A DNA stretch of 64,000 bases from Erythrophleum ivorense (lineage: Eukaryota > Streptophyta > Magnoliopsida > Fabales > Fabaceae), in the NCBI GenBank assembly GCA_026724425.1, contig JAIUCV010000076.1, positions 7,029,501 through 7,093,500 on the forward strand, in the 5' to 3' direction. Positions 46,322-57,262 of this stretch are shown piece after piece (position 1 is the first letter of the stretch; every line of letters begins with the position of its first letter). The position numbers and the translations under genes are program-made. The notes under the pieces are model-generated. The model made no database searches. It was given only the letters and a program-made list of their open reading frames with translations, and was not told the origin of the DNA.

Positions 46322-46741
46322 CTTGTGAGTTACTAGAGGAGGTGATTGACGGATAACAAGGACGATGGGAGCAGAGGACGACTGATGACACGGCGAAGAG
46401 AACGGAGAGCGGATGAAACACGGCGAGCGCGGACGAGAACGGAGAAGAGAAAAAGAAATCGGGGAGGAGAGAAGAGAAAAAAGTCACCGGAGAGGAAGAA
46501 ATCGGCGAAGAAAGGAGATGAGGGGAAGAGGAAAAAAACCACCGTCGTCCGCTATGTGAGAAGAGAGAAAATGAGGGGAAGAAGAAAAATAAAACTATAT
46601 CTAATCAATTTTCCTATTTTAATTATGATTTTAATCAAAACTTTATCTAATCAATTTCAAGGTTAAAATTGGATTAATTGTCAAAAAAAAGAGTAAGGGG
46701 ACAAAGTGGATTTTTGAAAGTGTATTTAGCCAATTTTCCCT
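46322..46741 (-). other. Candidate 5' exon and MULE-like terminus
   Basis: On the minus strand a pyrimidine-rich segment (46560-46322) ends in ACAAG|GTTAGTAG, a plausible splice donor that could join the kinase exon acceptor at 45973. Further out, 46741-46690 reads GGGAAAATTGGCTAAATACA..., resembling Arabidopsis MULE terminal inverted repeats. No matching left terminus was found. Confidence 0.45.
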
Positions 46742-47059
46742 TAATTTTTTGTTTATTGAGTCATTTGAAATGAATTCCAATGGAGTTTCATAAGTAAATT
46801 ATCAAAAACAGAGTACATGCTATATTGCAGAGATTTTTGAATCAACTAATATAGATTCTTTAAAATAAAATCAAAATTTTAAATATGAAGTATTATAAAA
46901 CCTAGAGAATTGATTTTAAATACATGACTAATAACACCCCCTTATTTTTCGTATCAATTTTAAAAAATGATATCAACTTATATGGATTTGTATCAATTTT
47001 ATTAAAGTGATGTTAAAATATATATTTTGTATAATTTATCAATAAGTAATTTAAACTAA
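46742..47059. other. AT-rich spacer, no gene
   Basis: AT-rich sequence with two copies of a TATCAATTTTA-type motif (about 46960 and 46995). Nothing else recognised. Confidence 0.5.
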
Positions 47060-47082
47060 CTAGGTGATTCTCCCACGCCTTG
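47060..47082 (-). mobile_element. Helitron 3' terminus, split by the Tat element
   Basis: Read on the minus strand and ignoring the gypsy insertion, ACCGCGCAAGGCGTGGG-AGAATCACCTAG|T joins 57757-57746 to 47082-47060. It has a GC-rich hairpin, a short spacer, a CTAG end and a T after it, the hallmarks of a Helitron 3' end. The rest of the Helitron would lie at 57751 onwards; its 5' TC end was not identified. Confidence 0.75.
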
Positions 47083-47565
47083 TGTTGATTCCAGAAATAG
47101 CACACGTTAATGTGACGGGATATTTCGGATGGGAGACTTGGGAAGCTTTGGATTAATTACTCGAAAAGAAGATTGGATACAAGAGATTGTCCCATCAAAC
47201 AAGCCTTGACGAGACGTAATGCGAATAGCGAATAAAATAGAGAAGAGATGAGCCAATGCTTTTAGGGTTTGCAGGGTAGCGTGACTTGGCCTTCAGGAAA
47301 TGAAGACCTCTCCTTATATAGTTGAGTTAAGGCGATTCTCTTCTGAATATTCTCCTCTTGATCGTAAAGGAAAACTTCTTCTTCTCTTGATTTCTTTCCT
47401 TTCTTCGAGTGGCGGCTGCTTCTTTTTCCTTTTTGCTTAAGGTATTACCTTCCTCCTCAAGGCTTTCCATTTCTGTAAGGAGGCTAGGGCAGAAGACGGG
47501 CTGGGCTTTGGTGCTGTTACTCATTGCGACGGGCTCAGGGGAATGTGCTCATTTCACCTCTAACA
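47083..47565 (-). repeat. Tat 3' LTR
   Basis: Plus-strand TGTTGATTCC ... CACCTCTAACA, 483 bp. It differs from the 57263-57745 copy at four positions. Confidence 0.97.
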
Positions 47566-47587
47566 ATAAGTCCCGCCCCCAGTTTGG
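47566..47587 (-). other. Tat polypurine tract
   Basis: On the minus strand, CTGGGGGCGGGACTTAT directly precedes the 3' LTR. It primes plus-strand DNA synthesis. Confidence 0.75.
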
Positions 47588-48357
47588 CGAGTCAAATGCA
47601 ATTTGGTCTCGGCGAACTTCATGAATGGGAGTTGAGCTCAAGAGTTATTAGTTACAGCATAAGGCGCCAGTGCTAGCTCGTCTTGGGTGCGATTGACTTT
47701 AGATTCGTACCGCCTCATTAAAACCTTGATATGGAAAAACCCGGTTTGGGATAAAAACCATAAGAAGGGAAAAGAGTACGTTGACGTCATCTTGTCCGCA
47801 AAAGAATATGCATTTCGATGATTGTTTTTGACATCAGCTCGTCAAAGAGAATCAACCATCCATAACGGTTTCATTCGAGTCAGCTCGTCGAAGAGAATGA
47901 CCGTTCATCCTTATTTTAACGTCAGCTCGTCAAAAGGAGGAGTTATGCCGCTCAGCAGGCGGTTCGTCAGGAGTGGGATTGCCACGTCATCAATGCACAT
48001 TTTGTTAAAACTGAAAAAGTAGGTTTTTCCAAGCGGGAAAAAGGAAGGGAAGTTTTTTTTTCCTTGAAAGTCGTGAAACTTCTCTTAAAGAGACCGTTCA
48101 GATTTCTTTTCCACATTAACTCCTTTTTTGCTTGTTCATTGCTTCCAACCGTCCCGAAAGAGAAAAGGTAATTTCCTTCTTTCATCTCGAATCCGCGTCG
48201 CATTGCTTAGTTAAACCGATAGGTTTTGTGTAATCGTCTTAGGTTTGCTTGCTTCTTGACTTGAAATTCCTTCTCTTCTCGCCTCGATCTTTTCTCTCGT
48301 CAGAATTTTTAGGGTTTCTCGTCGAATTTTGACTCTTCGTCTTCCGATTCTCGTCTG
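47588..48357. other. Tat 3' untranslated region / antisense-gene promoter region
   Basis: No pol or gag sequence. It holds a CCTCATTAAAACC...GGAAAAACCC...AAAAGAGTAC block (about 47714-47780) also seen near copia ends (58796-58860). Four spaced copies of (TC)AGCTCGTC(GA)A(AG)(A)G lie within 47835-47935. It would serve as promoter and leader for the plus-strand gene starting at 48358. Confidence 0.5.
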
Positions 48358-51098
48358 ATGGATCCTTCGGACCGAAAGGGGAAAGGGAAAGCCGTAGTGT
48401 GGGATGACGATGACGTCCCGCTTTCGAATCTAATCCCGGGTTTTCTCGGCGATGCGGTCCGAGCGGGCCGAACCCTGGAGCGTCGTCGTAGGGCGGCGGC
48501 AGCGGAGAGGCCAGATTCTACGGCCAAGGATTCTTCTTCGAGAGTCCGTGCTGATTTGTCCGCTCCGTCCTTGCGGGACGAAGATAGTGAGAGTTCCGGA
48601 TACCGCGATGAGATCCCGGAAGATGACTCAGACGCGGGTTCCAAAAAGGACTGGATGAAGTGCCGACTCCGGATGATGTCGAACTCGAAGGTCTTCCGTC
48701 CGTCGTTGAAATGCCTTGGCGCACCCCGGCGACTTCCTTGACCGCCGATGGTCGGTCTTGGATTGACGAGGGGATCGTCGCAGCGCTCAGGTCGAGATGC
48801 TCAATTCCCGATGCTGTGGAGATCCTGATTCCGTCTGCCGAGCAGAGGCCTTTTGACGCTCCGCCGGGATGGTTCTGCGCTTATGAGTGCTGGTTCACGG
48901 AATTTGGGGTGCGGTTTCCCATCTTCCACCATCTGTTGGACTACGCTTATCAGCGTGGCGTCCCTATGAGTCAGCTGACTCACGGCGTGGTCCGACATAT
49001 GGTTTTTACCGAGGCCTTGGCCAAGCACCTCGGGATCACCTTCGACCGAGAGCTTTTTGAGCGTATTACTGATTTCCGTGCTAGCGCGAGGGAGGAGCGG
49101 TTCAGACGATTATGTACCACGATGAAGCACGGCATTGTTTATGGTGCCCATAAAGACAAGATCCACTACTGGAAGCACTATTATTTTTATGTTAAGAAGG
49201 ACGCTGCGTCGATTGGGGACTTTAACCCCGACCATGTCTTGACGGGATGGGTCGATGAAGCTGGTAGATTGCTTGTAGATTTCGTCGCGGTATAGATTGA
49301 GTTTGGTTTTGGTATGCTAACCCTTTGCTTTTGTTTGTTTTGCAGAGAGGGTCGTGCCGAGACCAACATCCGCTGCGTTTCGGAAGAAGTGCGAGATTTT
49401 GCGAGATCGAAGTCGAATCATCTGGGCCGACTTTGCTGCTAAATCCGAGGAGCGAAGGAAAGGAAGAGAGAAGGAAGGACCAGGCCCGCTTCTACTCCAA
49501 CAACTGGTGAGAACCCGATTGCTTTTTGATTCAGATTTTGCGTTATGACGATGCTTGTCATTGATCCTTGCTCGGTCTTTTGTAGCTAAATCGTCTCGTC
49601 GTACCAAGAGGATGGGGCTTAAGAAGAGGACTCCCGTGTCTGCTGATGACGCCATCCTGATCCCGGATTCTCCTCCGAGGGAGAGGAGGACTGACTCGGC
49701 TGCCGAGTCAGGCGGTCCGCCTAAACGTCCGGCTTCCTCGATTGCGTCGAGGATGAAGTAAGTTTTCTTACGGGGGACCGGCTCTTTATCGTGGTTTGGT
49801 GCATGTTGCTGATGTTCCGTTGCTTCTGCAGGACTTCGAAGAGGGTCAAGCTCGAGAAGATGGCTGCGAGCGGGAAGCGGTCGTCTGCCGCCGAGACGAC
49901 GCCCGAGGTCATGCTTGACGAGGGGGATACCCTTCCTTCGGGTGGTGGAGTCGATGCATCTCGTCACTCAGGTTGCGACGAGCCCAGTGAGGATCCATCT
50001 CGTCAGTCGGATGATGATGGTCTTGGCGAGAACTCAACTGAGCAGCCGGGAGGCCTTTCTGGTCTCGGCGCTAGGGCGAGCTCGTCGGGCCCTAAGGCTG
50101 AGCCTGCTGACTCTGAGGTCCCGGACCCGGATGCGGTCGCCGTCGTCTGGTCGGGGGGTTCTCCTCTTATGCTCAACAAGAAGTTTTGCGCCGAGCTGGT
50201 TTGGAGCTGTAAGCCTAAGCCTCACTGGGGGGTTCCGCTCAAGAAGATCGAGCTGAAGGGCGATGTTGTCGATGTTTCTTCAGACCTCGTCAATGCTGCC
50301 GGGAAGTTCTCTTCAGTTGTCCAGCAATACGACATCATGCTGAAGGCGGCTCGGGGGGAAATCGTCAAACTGCAGAGTGAGCGATCTAAGGGTCCGAGGT
50401 TGGAGTTCCTTGAGAGGGAAAAGGCTGATCTTGAGAGGAAGGTCGGCGTCCTGAATGGCGAGATTCTGAAGGCGGCTGGCCTTCAGGAAGAGGTGATTAG
50501 GTTGCGCGCCCAAGTTGCAGAGCTCGAAGAGAAGTCCCGCCGAGACGCGGAGAATGCTGCGGCTGAGGCTTCCCGTCTCCGACTGTCCCGTCAGAAGCAG
50601 ACTGAGTACGTCGCCACTCGTGTTTACGATGACATGCGGGATTGGTATGCTCCTCGTTTAGATCGTCTTGGCAAATTCGTCGCGCAGCGCGACGAGGTGG
50701 AAAAGGCAGTGGTCAAGATTGCGGTTGACGAAGCGCTGCTCGATTACGTGCAGCGGACGAAAGGCGTCTCTCAAGATCTTGACCTCGTTATTGCGAAGCT
50801 GGAGGCTGAGGTCAAGGAAAGCAGAGCTGCTGGGGATGAGATCGACGAGGTTGATATCGGAGCAGACGACTATGCAGCGCCACACAGGTTAAATTGCCTC
50901 TTTGATCTTGCCGATTTCTACTTTGATAACACTTGGGTTACACCGAAGGGTTTTAATCAATTTGGTACAATGTATAATACTCTCAGGCCCAATCTTGCTG
51001 AGCTTATAATTGGTGGATCGCCGACGAGAGAGAGTTCGGGAGCGGCCAGTGCTGAAGCCGGGGCGAAACCGGGTCTGGATGCTTCCGAGGCCGTTTAG
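48358..51098 (+). CDS. Antisense spliced coiled-coil gene within the Tat element
   Basis: The plus-strand gene opposes gag-pol. Exon 1 starts MDPSDRKGKGKAVVWDDDD at 48358 and continues to about 49289 after a one-base frameshift near 48650; it includes a conserved globular block (APPGWFCAYECWFTEFG; RFPIFHHLLDYAY). Further exons lie at about 49348-49506, 49586-49759 and 49832-51098, with GT-AG introns. The exon 3/4 junction is in frame; the others are approximate. The last exon is acidic, then has a long heptad-type coiled coil (LEREKADLERKVGVLNGEI ... RLRAQVAELEEKSRRDAE) and ends in DASEAV. This domain order resembles unnamed plant proteins common near transposons. Extra antisense ORFs in the 3' region are known in other Tat-lineage elements. 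Function unknown; the frameshift may inactivate this copy. Confidence 0.75.
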
Positions 51099-52253
51099 GA
51101 CTTCGCCTCTATTCTCTCCCTTTTCTGCTTTTTAAGAACTCTTCTTTTTATTAGTCGCGGCAATTCATGCCGATGTAACAACATTGCCCGGGAGAATTTT
51201 AATCCGTATGCTTTTCAGGATTTAAAACTTAAGTATTTGCTTTACTTCCTCGTTCATCGTTTTGCTTTATGCGAGATGAATATCGCGAATATAGTTGATG
51301 ATTTCGTGCTTTTTGAAACATCCTGCTTTTAATCTATACCCTTTAATGAGGTGCGCTGCGTTGTCAATCTAACGGAATGATTCAAGTGTCTAATCGTCAT
51401 TAGATAAGTGGTTCAACGTGCCGAGACAACCTGGCATGCTCAAGTTCTGTCGTGACGAGATGCTACTCGCTATGACAATGCTATGCATCCGACGAGATGC
51501 GAAGTCACGCAGCTCGTCAGAATTCTCGTTTTTAAGAGACACCGATCCGCGCTTGTTGGATCTGTTTGCGGTGGCGCTTTTTAGGCCGGTAATAGGAACC
51601 GAAGTCTAGAAATTCGAATTACTCCTACGCCGCTAACTCGAATATGATTAACAAGGTAGCGATTTTTTCTTGCCCACATGGCTTAGGGTCGTGCGAGATA
51701 TGCGTGCTCTCGACTTGTAGTGCGTCATTCTTGAAGAATGGGGGATGATCAGTCCACTTGGTGCGATGTGCGGTCGACTGTTTGGCCAGGACGTCGACAC
51801 TACTCTTTTATGCGTGCGCTTCAGAGTAGCTTTGAGACTCTCTTTTCTTGCCGAGCTCATAGACAAGGACTCATTATACTGCCGAGTTCCAGAGGCTTTG
51901 AGACTCATTAATTTACCGAGTGCTAAAGGGGTTTTATGACTCTGATTTTGCCGAGTTCACTAGGCACACCAAAACATCTGTTTTTGACCTAAGTCAATCA
52001 GGAAATTCTTGCTTGGGTTTTTCTGCCGAGATGGAATGTTTCTCAAGGATTCAGAAAAAGATGCATGCGTACAAGCGAATTAATAAAATAAAAAGGCTTT
52101 TTTATTTTTATTAAGTTATAGCTGCGCCTCGGTGAAAAGGCTGCCTACGTACCCGTGCCGGGATCAAGCCATTCGTAGTTCGTTACAAGTGTTCATGCAG
52201 TGAACATGTCTTTTTTTTTTTTTTTTTTTTTGACGAGACGCGAAGCTACGCGT
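51099..52253. other. Non-coding part of the Tat element
   Basis: 3' flank of the antisense gene and, on the other strand, the region after integrase. Several TGCCGAG(T/A)T and CTCGTC motifs recur. A T-run lies at 52210-52231. A GGTGAAAAGGCTGCCTACGTACCC segment near 52130 is typical of plant gypsy 3' regions. No gene was recognised. Confidence 0.55.
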
Positions 52254-53318
52254 CTAGTGGCGGAACTTGCGCAAGTTCATGGAGTTCCACGAGCGAGGGA
52301 GTATGCTTCCGTCGTCATCTTCGAGCTGGTACACTCCTGGTTTGATGATTCGCGTGATGCGGTAAGGCCCTTCCCAGTTGAAACCAAATTTGCCGGCGTG
52401 CTCGGGCTTGGTGAAGTCGTGGACTTTCTTCAGGACGAGATCATGTAGTGCGAAGCGGCGGTTGCGAATCTTCTTGGCGTAGTATCTTGCTGCTTTTTGC
52501 TGATAGTTTTGCATACGCAAGAGGGAGCGATCTCTTAGCTCCTCGGTGTTGACGAGACTATCGTGCAAAGACTCGTCGTTCAATGAGGAGTTGAGGGGCA
52601 TTAGTGATCGGCGTAAGCTCGCGACGTGTAACTCGGCAGGGGCTAATGCTTCGCAACCGTGAGATAGGGAGAAAGGGGTTTCGCCAGTCGCTGACCTGGG
52701 TGTTGTGCGGTGAGACCAAAGTACTCCGTCAAGTTCGTCTGCCCACGTTCCTTTGTAGTTCTCGAGTCTTTTCTTCAGGCCGTCAACGATAGTTTTGTTT
52801 GTTGCCTCGGCTTGCCCATTGGCTTGGGGGTATCTTGGTGTGGAATAGACGAGCTTGATCTTCCAATTGGCACAGAACTCGCGGAAGCTTGCCGCTATGA
52901 ATTGGCCACCATTGTCGGTGACGATTTCATATGGTAGACCGTGTCGGCAAATGACGTACTGCCAGATGAAGTTCTGCACGTCTTTGGCGGTGGGGTTCGG
53001 AAATGCTTTAGCTTCTACCCACTTGGTGAAGTAGTCGGTGACGATCAGGAGGTACGCGCATTGCCGAGATCGTGGCATCGGGCCGACGATATCCATAGCC
53101 CAGCACATAAAGGGATATGCCGGGACGGACGCTTGAAGCTCTTGCGTCGGGGCGTTGATGATCGGGGCGTATCTTTGGCAGGGAATGCACTTCGCGGTGT
53201 GAGTTTCGCAGTCTTCGATCATCTTTGGCCAGAACAGGCCGTGCTTCTTGATCTTAGAGGCCAGAGATTTGCCGCCGGCATGGTTTCCTCCGGCTCCTTC
53301 GTGAGTCTCGATCATCAC
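52254..53318 (-). CDS. Tat integrase
   Basis: The 354-residue open frame covers an HHCC zinc finger (HEGAGGNH ... CIPCQRY) and the DDE core: D in WAMDIVGPMP, D in IVTDNGGQF, E in NGQAEATNKT. The C-terminal domain contains LVLKKVHDFTKPEHAGKFG and NWEGPYRI. No chromodomain follows, as expected for Tat. It inserts element DNA into the genome, leaving the 5 bp duplication seen here. It is the downstream part of the polyprotein: the frame breaks from pol at a C-run (53525-53530), so its own ATG at 53318 is probably not the native start. Confidence 0.9.
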   Translation of the reverse strand: MMIETHEGAGGNHAGGKSLASKIKKHGLFWPKMIEDCETHTAKCIPCQRYAPIINAPTQELQASVPAYPFMCWAMDIVGPMPRSRQCAYLLIVTDYFTKWVEAKAFPNPTAKDVQNFIWQYVICRHGLPYEIVTDNGGQFIAASFREFCANWKIKLVYSTPRYPQANGQAEATNKTIVDGLKKRLENYKGTWADELDGVLWSHRTTPRSATGETPFSLSHGCEALAPAELHVASLRRSLMPLNSSLNDESLHDSLVNTEELRDRSLLRMQNYQQKAARYYAKKIRNRRFALHDLVLKKVHDFTKPEHAGKFGFNWEGPYRITRIIKPGVYQLEDDDGSILPRSWNSMNLRKFRH

Positions 53319-53358
53319 TTTCTTAGCCTGCGTCTCGTCGCAACAACGTAGGATGACT

Positions 53359-56247
53359 TTATTCGCGGTCCGTCGGAATAATTCGTCGTTCTGGAGGAAG
53401 TAGTAGGCTGCTTTGCGGCGTAACCGACGAGCTGCCCAACGATTGACCGGAATCGTCCCGTTGATCAGATAATCTTTGATCTCGTCCTGCCATGAGTGAG
53501 GTTGATCCTCTTCTGACTCGGGGGGTCATTGGCTCGTCGTCTTCATCTTCCTCCTCTTCTTGATATATCGCCATGATAAACGCTCCTTTAGGAAGTTTGA
53601 TGCTAGGCTGCTCGATTGTTTCGACGGGAATCGTTCGCCGCAAAGCCGAGTCGGTTCTTGAGGCTAAGGCGGCGAGCGCGTCGGCTTCTGTGTTCTCGGC
53701 ACGGGGGATTTTGGTCAACTCGAACGACTTGAATTGCTTGGATATTTCCGTTGTTACCTTGAGATATGCGTCCATGCGGTCGTCTTTAGCATCGTAATCT
53801 CCGCTGAATTGCTTTGCCACGAGCTGAGAATCGCAGAATGCGTGCACGTGCTCGGCCCCAACTTCCTTTGCGAGACGTAGTCCTGCGATGACTGCCTCGT
53901 ATTCGGCCTCGTTATTGGATGCTGGAAAATCGAGCTTGAAGGACTGTTCGAGAACCTCGCCTGTAGGGGATACGAGGCGGATGCCGACACCAGATCCTTG
54001 CTTGGATGAAGCTCCGTCAACGTGCAGGAGCCATTTGGAGATATGCTCGGTTTCCTTCGCGACGAGCTCTGGTGGGATCTCGACAATGAAGTCGGCGAGA
54101 ACCTGGGATTTTGCGCTGGTTCGGCCTTTGAATTCGATGTCGTGCTCTGACAGCTCTACCGCCCATCTTGCCATGCGACCCGATTGATTCGGGCCATGGA
54201 GGATTTGGCGCAATGGTTGGCTTGAGAGGACGATGATTGCGTGGGATTGAAAGTATGGTCTCAATTTTCTTGCCGAGATCACTACCGCTAATGCCAGCTT
54301 TTCGAGGGTAGGATACCTCGTCTCGGCATCGTTGAGGGTTTTGCTCACGTAAAAGATGGGCTTCTGCTCGCCGCGATCTTCTCGGACCAGTGCGCCGCTA
54401 ACGGCTGTGCTTGATATGGCGATGTAGAGGAGTAACGTCTCGCCATCTTCGGGTTTTGCTAGGATTGGCGGGGTAGTGAGATACTCTTTCAGTTGCTTGA
54501 ATGCGTCTTCACACTTCTCGTCCCATTTAAAGAGCTTGTTGGAGCGGAGCAGCTGGTAAAAAGGGAGGCACTTGTCGGTCGAGCGCGAGATGAATCTATT
54601 CAGTGCGGCGATTCGGCCAATGAGCCTCTGGACCTCTTTTGCGTTTTTCGGTGAGGGGAGGTCGAGAATTGCCGAGATCTGCTTCGGGTTTGCCTCGATG
54701 CCGCGCTGAGTTACGATGTAGCCGAGGAATTCTCCGGACGTGATTGCGAAATTGCATTTTGCCGGGTTGAGCTTCATCCCGTACTTTGTCAGAACCTGAA
54801 AGCATTCTTGAAGGTTCTTGACGTGATCTTCGGCTTTAGCAGATTTTACCAACATGTCGTCAATGTAGACTTCCATGCTGTTGCCGAGCTGTTTTGCAAA
54901 CATCTTGTTGACCAATCTTTGGTAAGTGGCGCCAGCGTTCTTCAAGCCGAAGGGCATGACTTTGTAGCAATATGTGCCTCGATCAGTGATGAATGCTGTC
55001 TTCTCGCGGTCGTCTGGGTGCATGAATATCTGGTTGTAGCCAGAGAATGCATCCATGAAGGAGAGTAGTTCGTTCCCCGCCGTAGCTTCGACGAGGCGAT
55101 CGATATGCGGCAGCGGAAAGCTATCCTTTGGGCAAGCCTTGTTCAGGTCGGTGAAGTCCACGCATACTCTCCACTTCCCGTTCTTTTTCTTGACAACGAC
55201 CGGATTGGCGAGCCAGTCGGGGTACTTTACTTCGGTGATTGATCCGGCTCGCAGTAGCTTTTCGACTTCGTCATTGACTGCTTGAGCTTTATCGGTGCCG
55301 AGCTTACGCCTCTTCTGCTTGATCGGTTTGTAGGTGGGGTCGACGTTGAACTCGTGCGAGGTGATCCTGGGATCTATCCCTTTCATATCCTCCATCGACC
55401 ATGCGAAGAGATGCACGTTCTCCTTCAGTAGATCCACCAGCTGGGTTCTGATTTCGGGGTTGAGATTGCTGCCGATACCAACGCTCCTTTCCGGTTTCGT
55501 CTCGTCGATGCTGACCTGGTCGACGATATCGGGTTTAGGTCTCTGATGATAAGGGAGTTGTGGGTCGAGCTCTTCATTGATCATGCATGAGGATGAAGAG
55601 CGGAGTCGGCGTTCTTGGAGGAAGCAGGATCTTGACACTCTTTGGCTGCCGCGTAATGTGAAGATTCCCAACGGTGTTGGAAATTTGACGCACCGATGAA
55701 ACGTCGAGACGACGGCTTTCATCTCGTGGATCCACGACATTCCTAGAATCGCGTTATATATTGCTGGTCTGACTATGATGATGAATTTCACGAGCTTGGA
55801 AATTCCTCCGATGTAGACGGGCAAGCGGATAGTGCCGATGCTGAACACGGTATCGGTTGTGAATCCAGTCAGCGGACAAGATGCTGGCTTGATGGTTTCT
55901 TCTTCAATCCCCATCCGGTCTAGGGTCTCCTTAAAGATTAGATTCACCGTGCTCCCGGTGTCAACCAGTATCTTTGCCACGTCGCAATCGTGGACTTGTA
56001 TTTTGACCACTAGCGGGTCGAGATGCGGGGTATCCAGCCCCTCTGCATCCTTATCCGTGAAGGATATCATGCCCGTGTCCTGACGGATAAATTGGCCGAG
56101 CAGGGCTTCTCCATCCTGATGGGAACTGGGGCGGCGCTGAGCCGAGATGGCCTTTCGCTCATACTCCTTGATCGCCGAGATGGAATCGTTATTGTCTAGG
56201 AGACTTCCCATGATCATGCTGACCTGTCGCTTCGGTGGGGGTGGCAA
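53359..56247 (-). CDS. Tat protease, reverse transcriptase and RNase H
   Basis: The 962-residue open frame is in order. Aspartic protease: KILVDTGSTVNLIF (DTG). RT: WRVCVDFTDLNKACPKDSFP; FMDAFSGYNQI; VYIDDMLVKS, whose YIDD is the catalytic box. An RT-linked RNase H follows, then a second archaeal-type RNase H (LLHVDGASSKQGSG; FPASNNEAEYEAVIAGLRLA; ENTEADALAALAS), a Tat hallmark. The last 50 or so residues are out of the native frame because of a one-base slip in a run of six Cs at 53525-53530; the native frame would run into the integrase. It lies immediately after gag without an obvious separate promoter. Confidence 0.92.
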   Translation of the reverse strand: MPPPPKRQVSMIMGSLLDNNDSISAIKEYERKAISAQRRPSSHQDGEALLGQFIRQDTGMISFTDKDAEGLDTPHLDPLVVKIQVHDCDVAKILVDTGSTVNLIFKETLDRMGIEEETIKPASCPLTGFTTDTVFSIGTIRLPVYIGGISKLVKFIIIVRPAIYNAILGMSWIHEMKAVVSTFHRCVKFPTPLGIFTLRGSQRVSRSCFLQERRLRSSSSCMINEELDPQLPYHQRPKPDIVDQVSIDETKPERSVGIGSNLNPEIRTQLVDLLKENVHLFAWSMEDMKGIDPRITSHEFNVDPTYKPIKQKRRKLGTDKAQAVNDEVEKLLRAGSITEVKYPDWLANPVVVKKKNGKWRVCVDFTDLNKACPKDSFPLPHIDRLVEATAGNELLSFMDAFSGYNQIFMHPDDREKTAFITDRGTYCYKVMPFGLKNAGATYQRLVNKMFAKQLGNSMEVYIDDMLVKSAKAEDHVKNLQECFQVLTKYGMKLNPAKCNFAITSGEFLGYIVTQRGIEANPKQISAILDLPSPKNAKEVQRLIGRIAALNRFISRSTDKCLPFYQLLRSNKLFKWDEKCEDAFKQLKEYLTTPPILAKPEDGETLLLYIAISSTAVSGALVREDRGEQKPIFYVSKTLNDAETRYPTLEKLALAVVISARKLRPYFQSHAIIVLSSQPLRQILHGPNQSGRMARWAVELSEHDIEFKGRTSAKSQVLADFIVEIPPELVAKETEHISKWLLHVDGASSKQGSGVGIRLVSPTGEVLEQSFKLDFPASNNEAEYEAVIAGLRLAKEVGAEHVHAFCDSQLVAKQFSGDYDAKDDRMDAYLKVTTEISKQFKSFELTKIPRAENTEADALAALASRTDSALRRTIPVETIEQPSIKLPKGAFIMAIYQEEEEDEDDEPMTPRVRRGSTSLMAGRDQRLSDQRDDSGQSLGSSSVTPQSSLLLPPERRIIPTDRE

Positions 56248-56394
56248 ATCCTCTGGATGGTCATAGTCTTCCTTCTCGGGTGCGGGTTTCGGATTTGTCT
56301 TCCCATGCTTTTGGGGGCGAAACTGGCGGGGTCGCTTTCCCTTTTGGCCCCTTTTGGCTGGCTTCGGCGCGAAGTCTTTGCCTTGAGATCAATC

Positions 56395-57194
56395 GCCTTC
56401 TACCGCAACGGTTCCTTCTCGGTACTTCCTGAGGAGGCTACCGATGAGATGCCTACAGTTCTCCGTTGCGTGACCGGTTCGACCGTGGAAGCTGCAGAAC
56501 AGGTCATGATTATTGTCGTCGTCTGGGTCGGCGACGGTTGGACGAGACAACGTCAGTGCGAGTGCTTGCGGCTGCTCTGCTGGGTCCCAGTGGTTGAGGT
56601 CGTCGTCGATGGCAAAAGAGAGTGATCTCCTGACCTCTGGCCTTCATCGCTGTTCATGACTTTCTTCCTTAGGTCTGGCGCTGACGGGCCTTTTCTCGCC
56701 ACTCTTCTCGGCGTAGAAGTCGGTGTCTTCTTCTAGGAAGATGTACCTTTGGGATCGATGGAGCGCGTCTTCGAGGGTCGGCGACGGTTGGAGAGAGAGG
56801 TCCGCTTTAAACTTAGAGTCGTATCGGAGACCGTTGCGGAGCGCCTCCAGCGGGACGCTATCGGGCATGTCGCCGAGATCCATCGCGGCCTTCTTAAATC
56901 TCGCCGAGATCCATCGCGGCCTGCTTGCATCGTCTGGATTTCTTCGGAGAATGGCTTCATGGCCCTTTGAATTGTCTTCATCAGGTCGTCGTGCTTGACG
57001 GCCTTTGCTCTGGATCTGCGGCGAGCGGGAGCTGGCGGCTGAACTGTATCCTCGGGTTCGTCGCGCTGTGCGTTTTCGTCGTGCTCGACGTGGTCCTCCT
57101 CATGCTCGAGAAGGTCTTCGGGAGGATTCTCCGGGAGGGTCTTGTGGTTATGTCGTGGTTCTCTTTCGGGGGAGCTTCCCGCTGAGTTAGACAT
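56395..57194 (-). pseudogene. Tat gag, internally deleted
   Basis: It starts MSNSAGSSPEREPRHNHK at 57194 with a proline/acidic N-terminus. After IQTMQAG the frame is disrupted by a short duplication (AGGCCGCGATGGATCTCGGC occurs twice, 56875-56930). The following gag core is short (DSVPLEALRNGLRYDSKF; ALHRSQRYIFLEED). Near 56490-56430 the CCHC-like box CSFHGRTGHATENC is present, and a TGA/TAG-type stop follows EGD at about 56390. It is about half the length usual for Tat gag, so the particle protein cannot be made from this copy. Confidence 0.8.
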
Positions 57195-57242
57195 CGTCCG
57201 AGCTTTTTTTTTGAGATGCTTAATCCAATAAGGTATTCCCAG

Positions 57243-57260
57243 TCCCCACAGTCGGTGCCA
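57243..57260 (-). other. Tat primer binding site
   Basis: Read on the minus strand, TGGCACCGACTGTGGGGA lies two bases after the 5' LTR. It is a near match to the TGGCGCCGTCTGTGGGGA primer site seen in many Tat-lineage elements. The tRNA was not assigned. Confidence 0.85.
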
Positions 57261-57262
57261 AT

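Noticed and set aside
46346..46666. Lys/Arg/Glu-rich plus-strand open frame
   Set aside because: It is a purine-rich strand opposite the pyrimidine-rich candidate 5' exon; no domain, pure composition.
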